Notes: a model not told the origin generated them from the sequence alone. A stretch of 64,000 bases of DNA from Bacilli bacterium (GCA_900752975.1 CAADXH010000018.1:124001-188000), one strand, 5' to 3'. Positions 8,227-16,839 are shown, numbered from the stretch's first letter. Program-made: numbers and translations.

Positions 8227-8640
8227 TCATTTCAGATTCAAATGATGTTTTTTGAGCTTCTTATTGTAATAGAATGATTCTAAAGGGTTAATCCAATAAG
8301 ATTCAACATTTGTATGAATATGAAGGATTTTATGACCACTACAAGGAACATAGTACAAATTACATTTTGTAAAGATTCCTGCAAGTTCTGGTTCCATTTC
8401 CTTTACCCGATAAATGATAAAGGAAATAGCTTCTGTCGAATTTTTGAAAATGTATGATAAAGAATCGCTACATTTCATAAAAACTTCTTCATCACCAAAC
8501 ACTTTCATAGCGTCGGTAATCAAATTACTGCGTCCTATCACGCTTTCTAAGTCATAATCAAACACTTTCATAGTACCGGTAATCAAATTACTGTGTTCTA
8601 TCATGCTTTCTAGGTCATAGTTCTTGTCAAAAATTTTCAT
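8227..8640 (-). CDS. Hypothetical protein with N-terminal tandem repeat and possible frameshift extension
   Basis: The 137-residue protein starts at ATG 8640 (MKIFDKNYDL) after AAAGGAGAGG. Its first about 50 residues are two tandem copies of a 22-residue unit (NYDLESMIEHSNLITGTMKVF, then DYDLESVIGRSNLITDAMKVF in its aligned form). It ends ...LKKHHLNLK. A -1 slip at C-AAA-AAA-C (8247-8254) would instead lead into an acidic tail ending DDEDDADKF at 8165, directly before the next leader peptide. The same slip context occurs at 5067-5074. Function unknown. A TATACTATT-type motif lies about 55 nt upstream. Confidence 0.7.
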   Translation of the reverse strand: MKIFDKNYDLESMIEHSNLITGTMKVFDYDLESVIGRSNLITDAMKVFGDEEVFMKCSDSLSYIFKNSTEAISFIIYRVKEMEPELAGIFTKCNLYYVPCSGHKILHIHTNVESYWINPLESFYYNKKLKKHHLNLK

Positions 8641-8696
8641 TTTAACCTCTCCTTTGTTTTGTGTTTCGAATAACATTTTCTTCTGCTATTCATATA

Positions 8697-8712
8697 AATA
8701 GTATATAATTTT
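8697..8712 (-). promoter_or_regulatory. TATACTATT-type promoter with leader hairpin
   Basis: AATTATATACTATTTA on the minus strand is followed by a possible hairpin (GAATAGC/GTTATTC) before the AAAGGAGAGG of the 8640 gene. Confidence 0.4.
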
Positions 8713-8722
8713 TTAAAAGATT

Positions 8723-8750
8723 AATAGGGTAGAATTTAATCTACCCTATT
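8723..8750 (-). terminator. Intrinsic terminator
   Basis: The stem AATAGGGTAGA/TCTACCCTATT lies directly after the 8754-9047 gene, with a T-rich tail on the minus strand. Confidence 0.75.
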
Positions 8751-8753
8751 ATC

Positions 8754-9047
8754 TTATTGCGTAATCTTAATAATCAGTTTATCATTATCTGGCATTACGG
8801 TTAATACTTTATAAGCATAACCATAAATAATTACATCCTGTTCTTTTGGTAATGTATTAATTATATCTTCTTTCGATACTCCAGAAATATCATATACAAC
8901 ACAAGTACCATCTGTACATGCACTAACTGAATATGATGAATTCTTTAGTAATGAATATAGAATCATATTTTGATTAATATAATTAATGACATAATCGACG
9001 AGGTTAATACCAGATATATTCTTTGTAAAACTCAGTATATCTTCCAT
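8754..9047 (-). CDS. Hypothetical protein, last gene of the baseplate-type operon
   Basis: The 97-residue protein is not recognised. Its ATG overlaps the stop codon of the 47-codon ORF upstream (TAATG), so the two are translationally coupled, and GGAGG lies just upstream. It is followed at once by a terminator, so it closes the operon that includes the gp25 homologue and the 558-residue protein. By position it may be a small tail or baseplate assembly factor, but the sequence gives no direct support for that. Confidence 0.65.
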   Translation of the reverse strand: MEDILSFTKNISGINLVDYVINYINQNMILYSLLKNSSYSVSACTDGTCVVYDISGVSKEDIINTLPKEQDVIIYGYAYKVLTVMPDNDKLIIKITQ

Positions 9048-9190
9048 TATGGTATTAATCCTCCTTCTTCTAATGCATCTTCCATCTCTTCAGCCTGAAT
9101 CTGTTGTTTGCCTTCTTCAGATTTCATCTTTTCATATGCAATTGTATATAAAACCTGAAGCATCGCACAAGGCATTTCATATAATTCCAT
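9047..9190 (-). CDS. Small ORF, possible -1 frameshift extension of the upstream gene
   Basis: The 47-codon ORF from ATG 9190 encodes MELYEMPCAMLQVL... and ends EMEDALEEGGLIP. It lacks a good ribosome binding site. Its frame is open further upstream and joins the end of the 9238-10914 gene in the -1 frame near ATG-AAA-AAG-ATA-TAA. It could be an independent small protein, or the C-terminal extension of the 558-residue protein made by frameshifting. Tail-assembly proteins of many phages are made by such a shift, but the slip sequence (G AAA AAG) is not optimal. Confidence 0.5.
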   Translation of the reverse strand: MELYEMPCAMLQVLYTIAYEKMKSEEGKQQIQAEEMEDALEEGGLIP

Positions 9191-9237
9191 TAGAGTAATT
9201 CTACCTTTATAATAGGTTGAAATTTGTTCTAATCTCC

Positions 9238-10914
9238 TTATATCTTTTTCATAAGACCCAGTTGATGACGTGTAAAAAGCATGTTGTCAGGATTAATTTC
9301 TTGCTCGTCAATCTTCTTACCACATTTCGTACATCTACGTTCAGGATAAACATAAGTTACATCTCTAATCAAATCACCATCATCATTCAACTTACCACCA
9401 TCATACTTATCTGTTTCTACAGACAGTGCCATCAATTGGTCAGAAGTCAAAGACTTTAGAATGGTATCAAATGTCTTAATACGACGCTTATAAGTCAAAG
9501 ACTTATCTGTTGCTACCGGCTTAGTATCAATCGGAACCAGTTCATTCTTATTATAATCAATCTTATAGATTGCATCGATATAAGACAACAATAGCAGACG
9601 ATCTTCATATTTGGAATTAAACTCTTTATTTACTAAAGTAGGTTCAATGTATGTGTTATACAAAGATGGAACTTTAAGAGCAAATACATAGTCATCAGAT
9701 GCCTGATATAGGGATACTTGGTAATCAGAATTTGTAGAGTCGGTGCTACCTTCATGTAGAATCTTCATATATTCTTCCTTGATTTCATCATTTCTGAATT
9801 TAATCATAGAATGAATCGGTACAGATTCCATGAATACATTATTACACTTATCATCGGAGCAAGAGAATGTAATAATATTTGTCAATCCGAATGTAGCCTT
9901 ATATGCAGTAAACATATAATCATCGATAACTGTATTTGGAGTAATCATTGCCCATGCTTCAAATGTCTTTGGTTTATTGGCATCTACAATGTGCTCATAA
10001 ATAAGCTTCAACTTATTTTCAATATACTTATTATAGTTTCCAGATCTCAATCTAGATGGGTCAATCGATTGGATTTCCATCGGCTTCCATGCAGACATTC
10101 TTACTGCACGCTTTTGAGCATATAGAACACCATCAGCACATTCAATTGCCTTTGCCTTAATATCATTAATAACCTTAGCTGCATTGATTGGCTTCTTAGA
10201 AATTGTAAACTTACCAAAGTTAATCTTCTTATCCACAGGAACAAAGTTCTTATTCACTTCTTCGCGGATAATACTCTTGATTGCTTCAGTCTTAGCCTTC
10301 TCATCTTCATCTTCCTTTGAATCAGTGTCTTCATCAGAAGAATCCTCATCTAAATATTTGAGGTCTTCATCATCAATACCATCAAACAAATGTTCATCTT
10401 CTTCATCATATACAGAATCATCTTGTACCATTACAATGTTTTCTTTCTTAGTACCAGCAGCTGGTGCAGAAACTTCTACAGTCTTTTCAATAACAACAGG
10501 TTTTTCTTCAACCTGACGTTCTACAACAACATCTTGTTTCGGCTGTTCTACATAGTCATCAAACTTATGAACAACGACAGTATTAGATGTGCTTGCATCT
10601 AAATCCATATCATCAACATTTGTTGTATCGGAATTAATTGCTTCTTCAATTCTTTGTTCTACACCCTTTTGATAAGTGTCATTCGTTTCATTCTGAATTC
10701 GATTAATAGATTCTTCTACACCAAGAAAAGCCTGGTCTAACATTGGATTACCAGTTCCTTCTACAACCTTCGGCTTAGATGGTTGTACAACCTCATTTAA
10801 ATTAGCTTCCTTTACAGAAGATGCATCCATTTTTGGTCTGACTGGCATTCCTACCGGAGTAGCAGTAGGGATTGCTCCATTTGCAAGATCAGACAAAGTT
10901 ACATTTTCATTCAT
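9238..10914 (-). CDS. Putative baseplate or tail assembly protein with zinc-binding cysteines
   Basis: The 558-residue protein starts at an ATG after GGAGG. The first about 220 residues are low-complexity and acidic, with runs such as EEDEHLFDGIDDEDLKYLDE. The C-terminal 330 residues are globular. Two cysteine pairs (FSCSDDKCNNVF near 360; RRCTKCGKKI near 530) suggest a zinc ribbon. It follows the gp25 homologue by 13 nt, so it belongs to the baseplate operon. T4 gp26 (baseplate hub) has a comparable cysteine-containing core, but the resemblance is weak. I infer a structural or assembly role from context. Confidence 0.7.
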   Translation of the reverse strand: MNENVTLSDLANGAIPTATPVGMPVRPKMDASSVKEANLNEVVQPSKPKVVEGTGNPMLDQAFLGVEESINRIQNETNDTYQKGVEQRIEEAINSDTTNVDDMDLDASTSNTVVVHKFDDYVEQPKQDVVVERQVEEKPVVIEKTVEVSAPAAGTKKENIVMVQDDSVYDEEDEHLFDGIDDEDLKYLDEDSSDEDTDSKEDEDEKAKTEAIKSIIREEVNKNFVPVDKKINFGKFTISKKPINAAKVINDIKAKAIECADGVLYAQKRAVRMSAWKPMEIQSIDPSRLRSGNYNKYIENKLKLIYEHIVDANKPKTFEAWAMITPNTVIDDYMFTAYKATFGLTNIITFSCSDDKCNNVFMESVPIHSMIKFRNDEIKEEYMKILHEGSTDSTNSDYQVSLYQASDDYVFALKVPSLYNTYIEPTLVNKEFNSKYEDRLLLLSYIDAIYKIDYNKNELVPIDTKPVATDKSLTYKRRIKTFDTILKSLTSDQLMALSVETDKYDGGKLNDDGDLIRDVTYVYPERRCTKCGKKIDEQEINPDNMLFTRHQLGLMKKI

Positions 10915-10927
10915 GTTTGTTTCCTCC

Positions 10928-11341
10928 TTATTTGAAATCAGCTAGGGTTGCTGTTTTTTGTAATACTTCACCTGTTTCTACATTAATTGGTAAGTATGCA
11001 TTTAGCTCTTCTGAAGTAATATAAATCTTAATAACCTTTTGGTCTTCTTCATCACCTAGAATACATCTTACATCAGTTAATGTAAACTGTGGTAGATAAG
11101 TCATAATCTGTTCTTTAATAGAAGCAGCTAGTTTTACCATATCTACACCTGTTGAATATCGAAATCTGGAAACCAAACCAACACCCATTCCTGGATGTGT
11201 TTGAAATGTACCAGGTTCTAAGAGAATCAATCTAATAAGCATCAATGTAGCATAGTTTTCACCTTTTGCAACAAGAGGCTTATAATATTTGTCTACAGAT
11301 AATAAAGGTTCTGTATTATCTACTTCAATAGATGCTGCCAC
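10928..11341 (-). CDS. Baseplate wedge protein, gp25-like
   Basis: The 137-residue protein matches the gp25/lysozyme-like family that forms part of the baseplate wedge and primes sheath assembly in contractile tails. The signature is the arginine-rich block TFQTHPGMGVGLVSRFRY in the middle, followed by a predicted strand-rich C-terminus. Length is typical of the family (about 130). It starts at GTG 11341 after AAAGGAGG. A late-type promoter gives a 27-nt leader, so it heads the operon 11341-8754. Confidence 0.85.
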   Translation of the reverse strand: MAASIEVDNTEPLLSVDKYYKPLVAKGENYATLMLIRLILLEPGTFQTHPGMGVGLVSRFRYSTGVDMVKLAASIKEQIMTYLPQFTLTDVRCILGDEEDQKVIKIYITSEELNAYLPINVETGEVLQKTATLADFK

Positions 11342-11367
11342 TATAATTGACCTCCTTTAAATATTTT

Positions 11368-11379
11368 TATAATATTGTT
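11368..11379 (-). promoter_or_regulatory. Late-type promoter AACA-N6-TW
   Basis: AACA-ATATTA-TA on the minus strand. The start base is 27 nt before the GTG of the gp25 gene. Confidence 0.7.
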
Positions 11380-11408
11380 TCTGATATAAAAAATAAACCA
11401 AAAAAGAA

Positions 11409-11428
11409 ACCCTGGAAAATTCCAGGGT
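11409..11428 (-). terminator. Intrinsic terminator
   Basis: The stem ACCCTGGA/TCCAGGGT is followed on the minus strand by a T-rich tail. It separates the 11461-11814 gene from the baseplate operon. Confidence 0.8.
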
Positions 11429-11460
11429 CCCTTCTTCAGGCGATTGAAATGCTATAAGTA

Positions 11461-11814
11461 TTACTTATAGCATATATCAACCACTGCGTTAATAGCGGAT
11501 TCTTTCGAATCAGCATATCCGATTCCGTTTTCAATTGTAACCCCTTCAAACTTCATGGTATCATCGAAGTCAAAGGAATTATTAATCGACGGAACAGACA
11601 TGATACAATAACCATGTCTACTGTTCTTGTAAATATAAAAGGGTATACCAAACTCCATACAGAAATAGAGGAGTTCGGGTCTATACCCCAAATTGCAAAA
11701 TGCATAGAAACCTCCATTGGATTCCAAGGCATGGTTCTTTGCCGTATCAATCCGATTTCTTTCCCAGTTTCTGGTTGCATTAAATCTCCGCCGTACATTC
11801 ATTGTTGCCATCAT
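11461..11814 (-). CDS. Hypothetical protein
   Basis: The 117-residue protein has a basic N-terminus (NVRRRFNATRNWERNR) and an aromatic middle (YRPELLYFCMEFGIPFYIY). It starts at ATG 11814 after AAGGAGG; the ATG at the next codon is an alternative. It is transcribed alone: divergent from the 11947 gene and closed by its own terminator. No late-type promoter motif is present at the usual distance. Not recognised. Confidence 0.7.
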   Translation of the reverse strand: MMATMNVRRRFNATRNWERNRIDTAKNHALESNGGFYAFCNLGYRPELLYFCMEFGIPFYIYKNSRHGYCIMSVPSINNSFDFDDTMKFEGVTIENGIGYADSKESAINAVVDICYK

Positions 11815-11917
11815 TTTAAATGACCTCCTTTTTAAAAATCCTGATTATAATGTACTCATAATCACCTCTATAATATATGTATAAATTAGTTTTTACCAAT
11901 GTAAAAACTAAACTATA

Positions 11918-11929
11918 AACATATTCTTA
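11918..11929 (+). promoter_or_regulatory. Late-type promoter AACA-N6-TW
   Basis: AACA-TATTCT-TA, with the start base only 18 nt before ATG 11947. A GTTTTTAC-caat-GTAAAAAC inverted repeat lies just upstream. Confidence 0.7.
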
Positions 11930-11946
11930 TTCATAGGAGGAAAATT

Positions 11947-12729
11947 ATGGGTAAACTTAAGTATACTTTCGATGATTATATTAATAATCCATCTGGTAAA
12001 GGCAGTGCTGTTTTAGCTTCTATCAATAAAGATCAGTTCGAAAAAGAACTTATGACATTAGAAGCGAACAATGCTAAGGCTACATATAAAATTTACAAGC
12101 AAAACAAATCTGGAGGAAAGTTTACATATTATATTCATTTTCTCATTCCTTCTTCTACAAAAGGATTCTTTAATGATGTCGTTATAGAATTAAATTCTAA
12201 TCCTGACGACAATACAGTTACAAAGACTATCAAAGCTTATTATGTAAAATTCTTTTCAAATGATAGTAACTTTGTTTATACATATGCTTATTCATTTAAA
12301 TCTCACGGTGTTCTTATTACAGAACTAGAAAAGTTACTTCCTTTTAGATGTATCTCTCAAAAACCTGTGATGCGAAATCCAGATAATGCAATGGGATATA
12401 ATAAAGGAATTATATATGCATATCTTATAATGGTTAGAGATGGACTGTTCAACAAAGAAACTCTCAATAGAAATTGTAAGTATGCGAATATAACTGCTAT
12501 TAGAAATACAATTCTTCCCTTCGATAAAAAGCTTCAGGAACGTAGAAAAATTGAAGAAGAATTGAAGAAAGCTGGCAAAGAGCAAAAACAAAGATCTAGT
12601 AAGATTGTGAAGTCTAAAAATCTTCTAGGACCTGATAAAAAACAAGAACCAGCTAAAGTTTCTAAAACTGTTTCGAATGTAAAAACAACTTCTAGATCTT
12701 CAACTGCCAAAAAGGTTAAAAAGCGATAA
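11947..12729 (+). CDS. Putative virion protein with basic lysine-rich tail
   Basis: The 260-residue protein has a mixed alpha/beta core (residues 1-190) and a strongly basic, low-complexity C-terminus from about 195 (RRKIEEELKKAGKEQ... ending KKVKKR), which suggests nucleic acid contact or an unstructured tail. It starts after TAGGAGG. A late-type promoter with a very short leader precedes it, so it is probably expressed with the structural genes. Not recognised. Confidence 0.7.
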   Translation: MGKLKYTFDDYINNPSGKGSAVLASINKDQFEKELMTLEANNAKATYKIYKQNKSGGKFTYYIHFLIPSSTKGFFNDVVIELNSNPDDNTVTKTIKAYYVKFFSNDSNFVYTYAYSFKSHGVLITELEKLLPFRCISQKPVMRNPDNAMGYNKGIIYAYLIMVRDGLFNKETLNRNCKYANITAIRNTILPFDKKLQERRKIEEELKKAGKEQKQRSSKIVKSKNLLGPDKKQEPAKVSKTVSNVKTTSRSSTAKKVKKR

Positions 12730-12794
12730 GGTTGTATATTATATTTGTGTATGAAGATTTCTTCATATAAAATTTAATAGGAGGCTAAGAGATA

Positions 12795-14405
12795 ATGGAT
12801 ATAGCAGAAATTTGTCACAGCACAAACTATTGGGTAGAAGTAGATAAATGGACACCACTTCTAGAAGATAGAATTTTTAACGAAACAAAGAATGCCATAA
12901 TTCTTCCGGTATCAAAGTTTTATGGTTTAAAAGAAGATTCAATTCTTCTCGATAATTTTATATTGATACCAAAAAGATGCTATAATTCAGATGAAGTCAG
13001 AGGACACATTGTTAAGTATCTGAATTACTTTGAGAGATTTTATGACATAGAGCACGAACTACTATTTTACATCTATCGTATCAAAATCTTAATTGACATG
13101 GGTATTGATTACAAGGATGCAAATGGTAATAAAGTTCACGCTGAATATAGTCTAGAAAATTTCTTGAATGATATCAAGACATATATCTTATCTGATAGTA
13201 TTTACAAGAAAACTTGGAAGATGGTAGAAGATAACTATAGTCTTGAATTGAACTACAAGAACAAAGCAAATGAAGCTCTTCAGTATTGTGATAGACATGG
13301 TAAGTATCTTATGGAAATTAGTATATTCCAGAATATATTGATTCCATTGTTGATGCACTTTGTTTATAAGAACAAACTGAGCACATCTACAGATACAGTG
13401 AACAAAATTATATTCACTGTGTATAATTGGTTGTTTGATGTCTATAAAGATTATAATGTGATGGCAAAGCGTGGATTACAACCTGCTGATATTTTTCAGA
13501 AGTTGTATGAAACTGCTATCACAACAATGAATGCACATTATAAGACAAACAAAATCTTATGGGAAATGTCTAGTATCCGAGGATTTTGTCCAACAATCAA
13601 TGCAAATGATGCAATTGATATTGTCATCATGCAGGTAATCCCGAAATATACCTTTAAAGGAAACGTCATTTCATATAACATTTCTTCTATTAGAAATAAT
13701 ATCAAGTATAATATTTCTGATATTGGATTTGAATATGATTTTGTTTCCTTATCTTCATCAAAAAGAGATGGTGAAGATAACACATCTCAATTTGATAAGT
13801 TCGAAGCACATCTTCAAAAGACTGATGAAGGATTAGCACTTCAAAATGACTTTAGAGCAGAAGTTATCATGGATAAGATAACAAAACTCGAAGGTGGGGT
13901 ATCTAAGAAAGAAATCGATTTCTATCGAAAAGCTCTGATAAAGAATGGACAATTCTTAGTTAATAAGTTTCAACAGAATCTCGTAAACAATATCTTTTAT
14001 AAGTATTTTGGAGATACTGTTTCGATCAATAGTATTAACGCAGATGACTATATTACACTTATTGTAATTGGAAAGAGAATACTTCTTAGAAGTGGAATGA
14101 AACTATTACCGTATATTGTTTCGAGTGCAGTTGTAAAGATTTCTACGAGAACCGGTGTTTGTAAGAAAGAACTTATGAAAATCGAACAGTCAGAATATTA
14201 CTCTGCTTTGAAACGAAAGTATAATGGTAATGAGAAGATTATGAAACAGATTTTCTCACTGATTGCTACAACACTATCTAGCAGCTTTAAAATCATCGAT
14301 TATGATGAAGATAATGAAAAAGCTGGTAAGTATAATGGTAAAGATGTAGTAATGGAAAACGATATTATCATCGATGAGATGATAAGATTTATCATTGCAA
14401 TATAA
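12795..14405 (+). CDS. Hypothetical large protein
   Basis: The 536-residue protein starts after AATAGGAGG. It is mostly helical, with many Lys, Asn and Tyr, and no membrane segment or catalytic motif that I can name. It lies 65 nt after the previous gene with only a weak hairpin between them, so it probably shares the promoter at 11918. A stem-loop terminator follows. It could be a virion protein or a component of the phage transcription apparatus, since these genomes encode extra RNA polymerase subunits, but the sequence does not decide between them. Confidence 0.75.
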   Translation: MDIAEICHSTNYWVEVDKWTPLLEDRIFNETKNAIILPVSKFYGLKEDSILLDNFILIPKRCYNSDEVRGHIVKYLNYFERFYDIEHELLFYIYRIKILIDMGIDYKDANGNKVHAEYSLENFLNDIKTYILSDSIYKKTWKMVEDNYSLELNYKNKANEALQYCDRHGKYLMEISIFQNILIPLLMHFVYKNKLSTSTDTVNKIIFTVYNWLFDVYKDYNVMAKRGLQPADIFQKLYETAITTMNAHYKTNKILWEMSSIRGFCPTINANDAIDIVIMQVIPKYTFKGNVISYNISSIRNNIKYNISDIGFEYDFVSLSSSKRDGEDNTSQFDKFEAHLQKTDEGLALQNDFRAEVIMDKITKLEGGVSKKEIDFYRKALIKNGQFLVNKFQQNLVNNIFYKYFGDTVSINSINADDYITLIVIGKRILLRSGMKLLPYIVSSAVVKISTRTGVCKKELMKIEQSEYYSALKRKYNGNEKIMKQIFSLIATTLSSSFKIIDYDEDNEKAGKYNGKDVVMENDIIIDEMIRFIIAI

Positions 14406-14412
14406 CTTAGGA

Positions 14413-14430
14413 GGGGATTTCGATATCCCC
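14413..14430 (+). terminator. Intrinsic terminator
   Basis: The stem GGGGAT/ATCCCC is followed by TTCTATTTTATA, directly after the 14405 stop. Confidence 0.7.
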
Positions 14431-14468
14431 TTCTATTTTATAAAGAAAAATTTTATGGAGGTCTTATT

Positions 14469-15485
14469 ATGTTTAATAAGAAAAGAATCGTTATCGGAGA
14501 AACCTATTTATTCGATGTCCTGAATGAAACAGACATGGCAAATGTTGCTACACTTGTCACCGTTGTAAAGAAAGTGGGACATGATGAATATGCTGTTATT
14601 AGTGTTAACAACAATAGTATATTTAAAGCAAAATCAAAGTATTTAACACCGTATGTTAACAAAGAAGAAGCAGTTGTTATTCGTTGTAAGTATGGTACAA
14701 CTGATATTACATCTGATGATGTTTCTCTTTTAAATCATATTCGATCAATCTTATCTACGATATCTGATGAGATTTGCACAACAGATGACCCAATCTATAA
14801 CGAAAAAATCTCTAACGATATTGAAAAGATTTGTCTTCGTGTTGAAGAACTAGAAGACAAGCTCAAACCGTATGCCGAAATCTCAGAGAATATGAAAAAT
14901 CTAGAAGTGATTAAGTCATACAAAGAATTTATGCAGGAGGTTACAGAGAAATATAATCAAAACTTAGCGGGTAAAATTGAAAAAGATATAACCACTCGAG
15001 ATCAAATCCTTAACAACAGTCAGTTTAAAGAGAAGTTTGATAAAATTGTAAACGACTATTGCAATGGAAAGGAAACTAAAATAATCTTTATTCATAGAGC
15101 AATCGCTTGTGTCAAAAAATATTATCCGATCGATTTGTTAAAAAATCGTGAGAATGAACCATTAACGGAAGAAGAAATTTCTGAAGTGTCACATACGATA
15201 AATTCTATTGTGCAGCTTGGGAAGATTGTGTTAATTATTATTCCGAAAGAGGATGAAAAAGAAAAAATTGACGTACATGCTTATTTTAATGACCCATACG
15301 ATATGCCTAGTATGCTATCTAATAATCCATACAATATGTCTAGTATGTCTGAAGAGGATATTTCTGATTTCATTCATAGCGGATTTCCTGATATTCTTGA
15401 AGACAATTATATTCCTACATACAAATACAATGTCATTACAATTAATGAGGTTGAAATTGGAAAGGAAGACAAAGAAGATGAATAA
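14469..15485 (+). CDS. Hypothetical coiled-coil protein upstream of primase
   Basis: The 338-residue protein starts after ATGGAGG. Residues 1-70 look like a small beta-barrel (IVIGETYLFDVLNE... YAVISVNNNSIFKAKSKYL). The middle is a predicted coiled coil (EKICLRVEELEDKLKPYAEI) and the C-terminus is acidic, with a short repeat (NDPYDMPSML / NNPYNMSSMS). Its stop overlaps the start of the XRE regulator (ATGAATAA), so it heads the operon with the regulator and primase. Function unknown; the operon suggests replication. Confidence 0.7.
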   Translation: MFNKKRIVIGETYLFDVLNETDMANVATLVTVVKKVGHDEYAVISVNNNSIFKAKSKYLTPYVNKEEAVVIRCKYGTTDITSDDVSLLNHIRSILSTISDEICTTDDPIYNEKISNDIEKICLRVEELEDKLKPYAEISENMKNLEVIKSYKEFMQEVTEKYNQNLAGKIEKDITTRDQILNNSQFKEKFDKIVNDYCNGKETKIIFIHRAIACVKKYYPIDLLKNRENEPLTEEEISEVSHTINSIVQLGKIVLIIIPKEDEKEKIDVHAYFNDPYDMPSMLSNNPYNMSSMSEEDISDFIHSGFPDILEDNYIPTYKYNVITINEVEIGKEDKEDE

Positions 15486-15756
15486 TACAGATGTATATAT
15501 TCAAGACAAGTTTATCCGTACTAGACTTGCTAATATTCGCAAGTCTAAAAAACTAACACAAAAGCAACTATCAGATATGACTGGATTATCTCAAGCGACA
15601 ATCAGCAATATCGAATCTGGTGATAATTCTTATACTTTAAGAAGTCTTATCAGAATTGCAGAAGCACTTGGATATGAAATAAATATTGATAAGAAAGTCG
15701 GTGAAGATAATGATACCGAAACAACAAATCAAGGAGTTTCTCTTACAATCACTTGA
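15478..15756 (+). CDS. XRE/Cro-type helix-turn-helix regulator
   Basis: The 92-residue protein is a single HTH_3 DNA-binding domain (residues about 17-70): IRKSKKLTQKQLSDMTGLSQ, then ATISNIESGD. It starts at ATG 15478, overlapping the upstream stop by 8 nt, with AAAGGAAG upstream; a longer in-frame reading from 15253 would just be an alternative frame of the previous gene. Its end overlaps the primase start. It is likely a transcription regulator of this operon or of host genes. No palindromic operator is visible next to it. Confidence 0.85.
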   Translation: MNNTDVYIQDKFIRTRLANIRKSKKLTQKQLSDMTGLSQATISNIESGDNSYTLRSLIRIAEALGYEINIDKKVGEDNDTETTNQGVSLTIT

Positions 15757-16765
15757 TGATGCAACTATGGTATCTGGTGGTACAGAAATAGCTGCACCTT
15801 GTCCGATATGTGGAGAAAGAAGAAGAAAACTTTATATAGGTCCATTTGATTCATCAGATGAACCTATTCGATTTAATTGTTTTATCTGTAAAGCACACGG
15901 TTTTGTAGACCAGTATTTTCTAGATACTTGTGGAATATCATCTGCTATTGATAATAGTGTATTGAAAGCAAATAGAGGTCCAGGATATGCTACGAAGACA
16001 ATTTCTGATAGAGATAGACAATACAATTTAAACTATCATTATATCACACAGAATGAGTTAACTGACTTTAAGTTGGCTTATATCAATCAACGGTTAGGGA
16101 CAAAGTTAACTTATAAAGATTGTGCTGATAATAAGATTGTATTGAATATCTTTGACCTTTTAAATGCAAATGGAATTTCATATTACTCAAGACCAGAACA
16201 AGCCATGCAACAATTGAATTCTTATTTCATTGGATTCTTGACTCGTAGTTGTTCGGAGGTCAATATGAGAAACCTTGTATTCAATAAACCTGAGATAAAC
16301 AATTCATTTCATGAATCAATGAGATGTAAGTATGTCAATTATAAGGTGTTTAAGAATACAGCTGAAAACGACTTCTATATTCTTCCATGTAATATTGATA
16401 CTACAAGAAAAATAAGTGTTTATATTGCAGAAGGACCAATGGATGTACTTGGTATTAAGTATAATCTAATTAAGAGTACAGATAACTGTCTATATATTGC
16501 AGGTAGAGGTAAAGCTTATGATAATGCAATCTTGTGGGCAATTAAAAATCTTGTGACTCCTTATTTAGAGATTCATCTATTTCCAGATAAGGATGTATCA
16601 AACTCTTATATTAGAAATATCATACTAAAGTATAAGACAGTCTTTCCAATGTATCGATTCTTCATTCACAATAATCAATATGGTCATGAAAAAGACTATG
16701 GTGTTCCTGAATGGAAAATATCTGATTTCATGTGGGAAGAAAAAATAAACAATAATCTCGTATGA
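15710..16765 (+). CDS. DNA primase, DnaG-type (zinc finger plus TOPRIM)
   Basis: The 351-residue protein would make RNA primers for phage DNA replication. The N-terminus has a CHC2-like zinc motif, CPICGERR then NCFICKAHG. The TOPRIM domain shows AEGPMDVLGI (catalytic Glu) near 245 and HLFPDKDVSN (DxD) near 290. It is short compared with bacterial DnaG and lacks a helicase domain, like phage primases that work with a separate helicase. The start is set at ATG 15710; a TTG eight codons earlier is less likely. It overlaps the HTH gene by 47 nt and is closed by a strong terminator. Confidence 0.88.
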   Translation: MIPKQQIKEFLLQSLDDATMVSGGTEIAAPCPICGERRRKLYIGPFDSSDEPIRFNCFICKAHGFVDQYFLDTCGISSAIDNSVLKANRGPGYATKTISDRDRQYNLNYHYITQNELTDFKLAYINQRLGTKLTYKDCADNKIVLNIFDLLNANGISYYSRPEQAMQQLNSYFIGFLTRSCSEVNMRNLVFNKPEINNSFHESMRCKYVNYKVFKNTAENDFYILPCNIDTTRKISVYIAEGPMDVLGIKYNLIKSTDNCLYIAGRGKAYDNAILWAIKNLVTPYLEIHLFPDKDVSNSYIRNIILKYKTVFPMYRFFIHNNQYGHEKDYGVPEWKISDFMWEEKINNNLV

Positions 16766-16770
16766 TTGGG

Positions 16771-16790
16771 GGCTGGATTTACATCCAGCC
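16771..16790 (+). terminator. Intrinsic terminator
   Basis: The stem GGCTGGAT/ATCCAGCC is followed by TCTTTATTTTTT. It ends the primase operon. Confidence 0.9.
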
Positions 16791-16809
16791 TCTTTATTTT
16801 TTGCTCTTC

Positions 16810-16821
16810 AACATTAGTATA
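16810..16821 (+). promoter_or_regulatory. Late-type promoter AACA-N6-TW
   Basis: AACA-TTAGTA-TA, with the start base 19 nt before ATG 16840, directly after the primase terminator. Confidence 0.75.
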
Positions 16822-16839
16822 ATAAAGGAGGTATATACA

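Noticed and set aside
10184..10516. Serine-rich plus-strand ORF opposite the 558-residue protein
   Set aside because: It is the complement of the acidic low-complexity region; poly-Ser results from reverse reading of GAA/GAT runs.
12750..12767. TATGAAGATTTCTTCATA hairpin as a terminator
   Set aside because: It is a short AT-rich stem without a U-run; read-through into the 12795 gene is more likely.
15253..15477. Longer N-terminus for the HTH regulator
   Set aside because: The extension is the +1 frame of the upstream gene's 3' end, and a good start with ribosome binding site exists at 15478.
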